From contig JACQGI010000023.1 in the NCBI GenBank assembly GCA_016199625.1, positions 60,186-124,185 of the forward strand: DNA of 64,000 bases, given 5' to 3'. Positions 58,579 to 64,000 of the stretch are shown piece by piece. A model generated the notes under the pieces. It saw only the letters and a program-made list of their open reading frames with translations, ran no database searches and was not told the DNA's origin. The DNA comes from Acidobacteriota bacterium. Its GTDB lineage: Bacteria > Acidobacteriota > Vicinamibacteria > Fen-336. Both the position numbers and the translations under genes were made by a program. Numbering within the stretch: position 1 is the first letter of the stretch; the number at the start of each line of letters is the position of its first letter.

Positions 58579-60339
58579 ATGGCGAGCCCTCCGCGCAAGC
58601 CGAGCGCCCCGCAGGCGAAGGCCATCGTCGCGCCGCCGCCCGAGTCCCCCGATCTCCTCCACGTCCTCGTCGCGCAGAGCGTCCTGACTGCCGAACAGGC
58701 CGAGCGGGTCCGTCGCGCGACCAGGGTGAACTCCCTGAGCGCGGAGCACGCCGTGGTGCAGCTCGGCCTCGCCAACGAGGTCCAGGTGGCCCAGGCCCTC
58801 GCCGCCCACGCCGGCCTGCCCTACGTCAAGATCAACCCTCTCGACCTCGACCTCGACGTCGTGACCAAGGCCCTCTCGGGCCCGTTCGCCCGCAAACACG
58901 GCATGGTGGCGATCTCGAAGAGCGCCGACAGGATCACCATCGCGGTCCACGACCCCTTCGCGCCTTTCCCCGAGGAGGACGTCAAGAGGGTCACGGGCCT
59001 CGACGTCGAGCGCGTCGTGGCCACGCGCTCCGACGTCGAGACGATCAACAAGGGCTTCTACGATCTCCAGGCGAGCCTCAAGACCGCCGAGAAGCAGCTC
59101 ACCTCGAGCCGCGTGTCTACGGTGGACCTCGGCAACCAGGAGTTCCTCTCGGCGGAGGCGACGGAGCTCGATCCCTCCGCGGCTCCGGTCATCAAGGCCC
59201 TCGACCACATCCTGAGCTACGCCTTCGAGCAACGCGCCTCGGACATCCATTTCGAGCCGAAGCGCAACCTGACCCTGGTGCGGCTCCGCATCGACGGCAT
59301 CCTCCACGACGTCCACCTGATCCCGAAGATCGTCTACAACGCCGTCCTCTCGCGCATCAAGATCCTGTCGGGCTGCAACCTCGCCGAGAAGCGACGCCCC
59401 CAGGACGGCCGGATCAAGCGCGAGCAGAACGGCCGGGAAGTGGAGCTGCGCGTCTCCACCATGCCCACGGCGTTCGGCGAAAAGGTGGTGCTCCGCATCT
59501 TCGATCCCGACATCCTCCTCAAGGGGATCGACCAGCTCGGCCTCGCGGCCCACGATCTTCCCAGGTTCTACGACTTCATCTCCCGCCCCACGGGCATCAT
59601 CCTCGTCACCGGGCCCACCGGCAGCGGCAAGACCACGACGCTCTACTCCATCCTCAAGTACCTCTCGAAGCCCGACGTCAACATCGTGACCATCGAGGAT
59701 CCCATCGAGATGGTCTTCGAGGACTTCAACCAGGTGGCCGTCCGCCCGCAGATCGAGATCACCTTCGGCAGCGCCCTCCGAACCGTGCTGCGCCAGGACC
59801 CCGACGTCATCATGGTGGGCGAGATCCGGGACGGCGAGACCGCCGAGAACGCCGTCCAGGCCGCCCTCACGGGACACCTGGTCCTCTCGACCCTCCACAC
59901 CAACGACGCCCCGTCGTCCATCACGCGGCTCCTCGACCTGGGCATCCCCCACTTTCTCATCACGTCGACCCTCATCGGCATCCTGGCGCAGCGCCTCGTC
60001 CGCGAGAACTGCAGCCACTGCGTCGAGGAGTACGTGCCCACGCCGGAGGAAACCGCGGTCCTCCGGATGGACCCGGAGAAGCTCAAGGTGTACCGCTTCA
60101 AGCGCGGCAAGGGCTGCCTCCACTGCCGGGACACGGGGTACACCGGCCGGACGGGGATCTTCGAGGTGCTGCCGATGAGCGAGAAGATCCGCCGGCTGGT
60201 GACCGGGCAGTCGGGATCCCTGGAGATCTTCAAGGTCGGGCGCGAGGAGGGCATGCGGACGCTCCGCGAGGCCGCCATCGAGAAGGTGTTCCGCGGGATC
60301 ACGACGACGACGGAGATGGTCCGCGTCACGGGCAAGTGA
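58579..60339 (+). CDS. Type IV pilus / type II secretion assembly ATPase (PilB/GspE)
   Basis: This cytoplasmic hexameric ATPase powers pilus or pseudopilus assembly. The 586-aa product has an MshEN-type N-terminal domain (about 25-165, LLHVLVAQSVLTAEQAERV, YVKINPLDLDLDVV), then RASDIHFEP, LRIDGILHDV, RRPQDGRI, Walker A LVTGPTGSGKTTTLYSIL, Asp box IVTIEDPIE, Walker B RQDPDVIMVGEIRD, and the His box LSTLHTNDA. A zinc knuckle follows (CSHC and CLHC). Four-Cys PilB/GspE type. The rest of the pilus machinery is not adjacent. Confidence 0.95.
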   Translation: MASPPRKPSAPQAKAIVAPPPESPDLLHVLVAQSVLTAEQAERVRRATRVNSLSAEHAVVQLGLANEVQVAQALAAHAGLPYVKINPLDLDLDVVTKALSGPFARKHGMVAISKSADRITIAVHDPFAPFPEEDVKRVTGLDVERVVATRSDVETINKGFYDLQASLKTAEKQLTSSRVSTVDLGNQEFLSAEATELDPSAAPVIKALDHILSYAFEQRASDIHFEPKRNLTLVRLRIDGILHDVHLIPKIVYNAVLSRIKILSGCNLAEKRRPQDGRIKREQNGREVELRVSTMPTAFGEKVVLRIFDPDILLKGIDQLGLAAHDLPRFYDFISRPTGIILVTGPTGSGKTTTLYSILKYLSKPDVNIVTIEDPIEMVFEDFNQVAVRPQIEITFGSALRTVLRQDPDVIMVGEIRDGETAENAVQAALTGHLVLSTLHTNDAPSSITRLLDLGIPHFLITSTLIGILAQRLVRENCSHCVEEYVPTPEETAVLRMDPEKLKVYRFKRGKGCLHCRDTGYTGRTGIFEVLPMSEKIRRLVTGQSGSLEIFKVGREEGMRTLREAAIEKVFRGITTTTEMVRVTGK

Positions 60340-60340
60340 G

Positions 60341-61258
60341 ATGGACAACCTCACCCACACCCTCACCGGGCTCGCCCTCGCGCGCAGCGGGCTCTCCGGG
60401 GCCACCCGCGGCGCCACGGCGGCCCTCGTGCTCGCCTCGAATCTTCCCGACGTCGACGTCGTGACGTGGCTCGCGGGCACGACCGTCTACCTGCAGCACC
60501 ACCGGGACCTCACCCACTCCGTCGTGGGCGCTCCGCTCCTGGCCCTGGCCCTCGCCACGCTGCTCCGCCTGACGGTCCGCGGCTCGCGCTTCCTGGCGCT
60601 CCTCGCGTGCGGCCTCGTCGGCGTCGGGGGCCACGCCTTCATGGACCTCTGGACCAGCTACGGCACGCGTGTGCTGTCGCCCTTCGATCGCACCTGGTAC
60701 ACCTGGGACCTCGTGTTCATCGTCGATCCCCTGATCCTGATCCTCCTCGCCGGCGGCCTCCTGGTGCCCCGCAGGCTCCCCGCGGGCTTGCGCCCCGCCG
60801 CGGCGTCCCTCGCCCTGGTCCTCGCCTACGTCGGCGGGCGAGCGGCGCTCCACGCCCGTGCCACGGACCTCGCCCTCGCGCGGATCCCTTCCGGGGAGCC
60901 CCGGCGCCTCGCCGTCATGCCGACGCCGATCGACCCGACGCGCTGGCGCGTCCTGGCCGATTCCGGCCCGGCCTATTGGACGGGCGAGGTACGCCTCGTC
61001 GGGTCGGCTCCGCCCCTGCACCGGCGCGACAAGCGCCCCGAGGACCCCGTGGTGCAGCGCGTGCGCGAGACGAGCGACGTGGCCGCCACGTTCCTGGACT
61101 TCTCGCCGTTTCCCTGGCTCGAGGTCCGGCAGACCCCCGACGGAACAGCGGTGACCTGGACGGACCTGCGCTTCGAGCGGCCGGGGGAGCAGCGCTTTCT
61201 GACCCGCGTGGTGGTGGGTCGCGACGGCCGCATCCGGAGCGAGGACTTCCGGTTCTGA
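60341..61258 (+). CDS. YdjM/DUF457-type membrane-bound metal-dependent hydrolase
   Basis: The 305-aa protein begins MDNLTHTLTGLALARSGL and has the family's metal-ligand pattern (Asn/His in the first helix, SNLPDVDVV, HHRDLTHSVVGAPLL, GGHAFMDLWTSYGTRVLSPF) across four to five membrane helices. A soluble C-terminal domain of about 120 residues (LAVMPTPIDPTRWRV, FPWLEVRQTP) follows. E. coli YdjM is linked to the LexA regulon; no LexA box is apparent here. Start ATG 1 bp after the pilus ATPase stop. Confidence 0.9.
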   Translation: MDNLTHTLTGLALARSGLSGATRGATAALVLASNLPDVDVVTWLAGTTVYLQHHRDLTHSVVGAPLLALALATLLRLTVRGSRFLALLACGLVGVGGHAFMDLWTSYGTRVLSPFDRTWYTWDLVFIVDPLILILLAGGLLVPRRLPAGLRPAAASLALVLAYVGGRAALHARATDLALARIPSGEPRRLAVMPTPIDPTRWRVLADSGPAYWTGEVRLVGSAPPLHRRDKRPEDPVVQRVRETSDVAATFLDFSPFPWLEVRQTPDGTAVTWTDLRFERPGEQRFLTRVVVGRDGRIRSEDFRF

Positions 61259-61284
61259 GAGGGCCGAGACCGGGCAGGTGACGC

Positions 61285-62046
61285 ATGGGGCATACCGAAG
61301 ACGCTGAGGCCCTCCGGGGCAAGGTCGTGCTCGTCACGGGCAGCGCGCGCGGGCTCGGCGCCACCCTCGTCCGCGCCATGGCAGAGCAGCGGGCGCGCGT
61401 CGTGATCAACTGCCGCGAGAACAAGCGTGCCGCCGAGGCCCTGGCCCTCGACGTCTGCAAGGGAGGCACGGAGGCCCTCGTGTGCCGCGCCGACGTGACG
61501 GAGCCCGAGGAGGCCCGGAGCCTCGTGGACGAGACCGTCAAAGCCTTCGGCCGCGTGGACGTCCTCGTCAACACCGTGGGCAGCTTCACCTGGAAGCCCG
61601 TGGGCGAGATGGACCCGGCCGAGTGGAGGACGGTCATGGCCTCCAACCTCGACTCGGTCTACCACATGTGCCGGCTCGCACTCCCCCACATGCGGAGGAG
61701 CCACTGGGGACGCGTCATCAACATCGGGGCGGTGGGAGCCGAGCGGGCCCTCGGGCAACCGAAGGTCTCGGCCTACTCCGCCGCGAAGGCCGCCGTCATC
61801 GCGTTCTCGAGAGCCCTCGCCTTGGAGGAAGCCCGCTGCGGAATCACGGTCAACGTCGTGTCGCCCGGCTTCCTGGTGGACGGCGAGGTGCGCGCCCCGT
61901 CCCCGGACCCCGGCGGCGATCGGGTCCCCGTGGGCCGCAGCGGCGCGCCGGAGGACGTGGTGCGAGCCGTCCTCTTCTTCGCCTCCCCCGCCGCCGACTT
62001 CGTCACGGGCCAGGTTCTCGCCGTGGCCGGCGGCTGGCGACTCTAG
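61285..62046 (+). CDS. SDR-family oxidoreductase with altered catalytic serine
   Basis: This is a 253-aa classical short-chain dehydrogenase/reductase. Cofactor site VTGSARGLGATLV, basic residues after the second strand (INCRENKRAA) favouring NADPH, ADVTEPEEA, VNTVGSF and catalytic YSAAK are present. The strand that normally carries the catalytic Ser (N-I-S/G-S) reads INIGAVGAE, so Ser appears replaced by Ala. It may still bind cofactor, or use a shifted residue. The C-terminus VTGQVLAVAGGWRL is typical. Substrate unknown. Its stop overlaps the AMMECR1 gene end. Confidence 0.88.
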   Translation: MGHTEDAEALRGKVVLVTGSARGLGATLVRAMAEQRARVVINCRENKRAAEALALDVCKGGTEALVCRADVTEPEEARSLVDETVKAFGRVDVLVNTVGSFTWKPVGEMDPAEWRTVMASNLDSVYHMCRLALPHMRRSHWGRVINIGAVGAERALGQPKVSAYSAAKAAVIAFSRALALEEARCGITVNVVSPGFLVDGEVRAPSPDPGGDRVPVGRSGAPEDVVRAVLFFASPAADFVTGQVLAVAGGWRL

Positions 62047-62600
62047 TCCTCCCCGAAGACCGTAGCGGTGAAGCCGTACAACTCGGCGTCGGGATCCTCC
62101 CAGGTTCCCGAGGGGAGGCCGGCCTTGCGGCAGGTGTGCTCGAGGAACGCCACGCGATCCCAGCCGTGCTCCACCGGCACCTGGGGCAGCAGGAGCCCCC
62201 CGTGGCCGCGGCACCGGATCATGAGTCCGTGGACGCCGACGCGGATGTCCTCGGGGGCGATGGGCCGCACCGGTCCGAGGACCGACACGTCGAGGCTCAG
62301 CCCGGCCAGCTCACCCGCCGTGACCGGGTCGAACCGGCCGTCCGCGGTGGCGGCGGCCACCGCGGCGCGCGCGACGCTCTCCGCGAGAGGGAAGTGGGGC
62401 TCCACGTAGCCCACGCAGCCGCGCAGGTCGCCGTCCCGCCGGCGCTTCAGCGTCACGAACGCGCCGCACGGCTCGCGCAGGTCCGGGGGAAGGTCCTCGA
62501 CGGGCGGCGGCCGCCGCGCGAGGCGAGCCTCGATGGCCCGGCGCGCGAGGGCCAGGAGGATCCGTCGCGACTCGAGCGAGAGCTCCGGGGGAGCGGTCAC
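62043..62600 (-). CDS. amrA: AmmeMemoRadiSam system protein A (AMMECR1 domain)
   Basis: The 185-aa AMMECR1-domain protein has GAFVTLKRRRDGDLRGCVGYVEP (the conserved LRGCxG with a reactive-looking Cys), SVARAAVAAATADGRFDPV, LDVSVLGPV, DIRVGVHGLMIRCRGHGGLLLPQVPVEHGWD and FLEHTCRKAGLP. Members occur with MEMO-domain and radical SAM proteins in a conserved but poorly understood set implicated in RNA or metabolite modification. Its start overlaps the MEMO stop by 4 bp. The radical SAM member is not in the window. Confidence 0.92.
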   Translation of the reverse strand: MTAPPELSLESRRILLALARRAIEARLARRPPPVEDLPPDLREPCGAFVTLKRRRDGDLRGCVGYVEPHFPLAESVARAAVAAATADGRFDPVTAGELAGLSLDVSVLGPVRPIAPEDIRVGVHGLMIRCRGHGGLLLPQVPVEHGWDRVAFLEHTCRKAGLPSGTWEDPDAELYGFTATVFGED

Positions 62601-63442
62601 GGCTTCGCCGCGGTGAGGGCCGCGGAGAGGTAGCCGACCACGCGGCTCTTGTCGTGCTCGCCGGCGTCTCCGCTGTCGGCATAACGCAGGACCACGGCTC
62701 GGTCCGCCCCCAGCGTGCGCGCCGCCCTCATCACCGCGACCATCGGGCCGCCGCCGCAGGCGTGCTCGTGGGAGCCCTCGAGGCGGTCCATCAGGGAGTC
62801 GGCGTCGAAGCGCTCCACGTCGCCGACGACGAGGCCGTCCAGGCGGTTCGCCTCAGGGGCGGGGTGGTAGTGGCTGAGATCGCTCGAGGCCACGAGGAGC
62901 GCCCGGTCCTTCCCCTCGAGGGCGCGCGCCAGCGACCGCGCGAGCCCGTCAACCTCCCCCCGCGACTGGCTCCCCATGAGCACCGGCACCACCTGGAGGC
63001 CCGGCACGAGATACTGGAGGAAGGGGAGCTGCATCTCGAGGGAATGCTCGTCGCGGTGGGGCGTCGCGACGTCGGCGATGCCCGCGGCGGCGTCGAGGAG
63101 CCCCGCCGCGAGCTCCTCGTCCACCGGGAGGACACCCAGGGGCGTCTCGAAGGCGCCGCGGGCGTAGACGCTGACTCCGTCGAAGGCATGGTGGTGTGAA
63201 GGACCGACCAGCACGGCCGTCAGCGCCGACCGCCCCTCGAGGAGCGAGTACCCGTGGGCCGCCACCGGCCCGGAGTACCGCAGGCCAGCGTGGGGGCTGA
63301 TCAGGCCGACGAGTCGGCCCGGGAGCGCCCGCCGCTCGACACCCGCAAGGTAGCCCCGGACTTCCTCGGCGATGCGGTCCGGCGTGCCGGGGTACCACGT
63401 TCCCGCCACGGCTGCCCGGCGGACGGGTCCTCGCGAAACCAT
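62597..63442 (-). CDS. amrB: AmmeMemoRadiSam system protein B (MEMO domain)
   Basis: The 281-aa MEMO1-type protein, related to extradiol dioxygenases, has VAGTWYPGTPDRIAEEV, LISPHAGLRYSGPVAAHGY, LVGPSHHHAFDGVSVY, REHSLEMQLPFLQYL with DEHSLEMQLPFL here, VASSDLSHYHP, and CGGGPMVAVMRAA. The His residues expected around the metal pocket (PHAG, PSHHH, DEHS, SDLSHY) are present. Start ATG at 63442, directly after a perfect hairpin that spans the preceding stop. It is coupled to AMMECR1 downstream. Confidence 0.93.
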   Translation of the reverse strand: MVSRGPVRRAAVAGTWYPGTPDRIAEEVRGYLAGVERRALPGRLVGLISPHAGLRYSGPVAAHGYSLLEGRSALTAVLVGPSHHHAFDGVSVYARGAFETPLGVLPVDEELAAGLLDAAAGIADVATPHRDEHSLEMQLPFLQYLVPGLQVVPVLMGSQSRGEVDGLARSLARALEGKDRALLVASSDLSHYHPAPEANRLDGLVVGDVERFDADSLMDRLEGSHEHACGGGPMVAVMRAARTLGADRAVVLRYADSGDAGEHDKSRVVGYLSAALTAAKP

Positions 63443-63468
63443 GATAGAGGAGGGACTCCTCCTCTATC
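63443..63468 (-). promoter_or_regulatory. Perfect 11-bp hairpin spanning GH57 stop and MEMO ribosome site
   Basis: On the minus strand GATAGAGGAGG (63468-63458) pairs fully with CCTCCTCTATC (63453-63443) around a 4-nt AGTC loop. The 5' arm holds the TAG of the GH57 gene and the AGGAGG that would serve the MEMO ATG at 63442. Ribosomes ending GH57 would open the stem, so translation of MEMO is likely coupled to GH57. Confidence 0.7.
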
Positions 63469-64000
63469 TATACACCCTGTAGTCGATCTCGGGGAAGACG
63501 TTGTCGCGTTGCTCGAACTCCCGCAGGATGGGCTCCTCGAGCATCAGCTCCCCCACGAGACACCGGTAGAGGTACGTGAAGCGCGCGACGTGGTCGCGGG
63601 TGCGTTTCTTGGCGTACTCCACCGTGGTGTTGGTCTTCATGATGAAGGCCCAGTCGGAGGACTGGGCGAGGAGCAGCTCCCGGGCGGCCTGGTTCAAGGC
63701 GCGTCGCTCCCGCGCTCCGGGATCAGCGTGCCGGCGCGCCAGGTCCACCATGCGTTCGGCGGCCACGTCGAGGTGCGGATAGATCCAGTCGTTCCCGGGG
63801 TTGAGCCAGACCTCGGCGTACCCGCGGGCGCCCCACGTGCACATCGGCGGCTGGGCGACCTCGCACTCCGGGTGTCGCTCGAGGAACTCCGGGGGCGTGA
63901 TGGCCTTCACCACGTCCTGGTCGTAGTGCATCTTTCGAAAGAGGTAGTTCAGGAAATCGGGCCCCTCGAACCACCAGTGGCCGAACAGCTCGGCGTCGTA
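63464..64000 (-). CDS. Glycoside hydrolase family 57 enzyme, C-terminal part (cut by window edge)
   Basis: The visible 178 residues are the end of a GH57 protein, probably a 1,4-alpha-glucan branching enzyme or related amylase. The first residues read YDAELFGHWWFEGP, the family motif carrying the catalytic Asp. The C-terminal domain follows with CTWGARGYAEVWLNPGNDW, ERMVDLARRHAD, LNQAARELLLAQSSDWAFIM, TVEYAKKRTRDHVARF and DNVFPEIDYRVY, all typical of the branching-enzyme type. The start is outside the window. Its stop lies in the hairpin before the MEMO gene. Confidence 0.93.
   Translation of the reverse strand, partial: YDAELFGHWWFEGPDFLNYLFRKMHYDQDVVKAITPPEFLERHPECEVAQPPMCTWGARGYAEVWLNPGNDWIYPHLDVAAERMVDLARRHADPGARERRALNQAARELLLAQSSDWAFIMKTNTTVEYAKKRTRDHVARFTYLYRCLVGELMLEEPILREFEQRDNVFPEIDYRVYR

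Overview
The window is bacterial chromosome of very high GC (about 70 percent by eye). Genes are densely packed, often joined by ATGA or GTGA stop-start overlaps. No single marker fixes the taxon. The set (DUF1844, DUF4388, a partner-switching Rsb module, split B12-dependent mutase, GatCA, AmmeMemoRadiSam A and B, GH57, Ala/Pro-rich response regulator) fits an uncultured Acidobacteriota-like or deltaproteobacterial-like lineage; this is a weak inference. Several promoters share a sigma70-type pattern, TTGAC(x) - 17 bp - TAACAT, TATAGT or TATCAT.

Positions 1 to about 6446 are the integrase end of a prophage or phage-derived element at the 3' end of a tRNA-Cys gene. It carries, leftward, a repressor, an excisionase-like protein, a 53-residue protein, a replication initiator, a DnaB-like helicase, two unknown proteins and a terminase large subunit cut by the window edge. 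An unknown DNA-binding-like protein and a tyrosine integrase read rightward. A nested GTCAC/GTGAC dyad lies downstream of the helicase.

From 6.5 to 32 kb is housekeeping and signalling: an FGE-like domain protein coupled to a Ser/Thr kinase, tRNA-Gly, an STAS/anti-sigma/SpoIIE-phosphatase module feeding into cysS and yraN, ribF, DUF4388, TPR and DUF1844 proteins, comEC, the trmA-family/coaX/birA/nadC/valS run, a response regulator, a mosaic short repeat, and a two-subunit methylmalonyl-CoA-mutase-type enzyme.

From 31.5 to 45.6 kb is a surface polysaccharide or lipid-linked glycan region: hexapeptide acyltransferase, lipoprotein, LPG-synthase-type membrane protein, two GT4 and one GT2 glycosyltransferases, polysaccharide deacetylase, flippase, a large membrane protein resembling GT-C enzymes, a sugar epimerase and a Cache sensor without output domain.

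From 45.6 to 57.5 kb is translation and cell division: gatCA, a frameshifted rhomboid protease gene, DUF2062, thiL, then (reading leftward from tRNA-Val) thrS, infC, rpmI, rplT, pheS, pheT, zapB-like, zapA and a 6S RNA with its own promoter. infC appears to start at AUA. ThrS and PheT are both short forms lacking accessory N-terminal domains.

The last 6.5 kb holds arginase, a type IV pilus/type II secretion ATPase, a YdjM-type membrane hydrolase, an SDR oxidoreductase, AMMECR1 and MEMO proteins, and the C-terminal part of a GH57 enzyme. A perfect hairpin joins the GH57 stop to the MEMO start.
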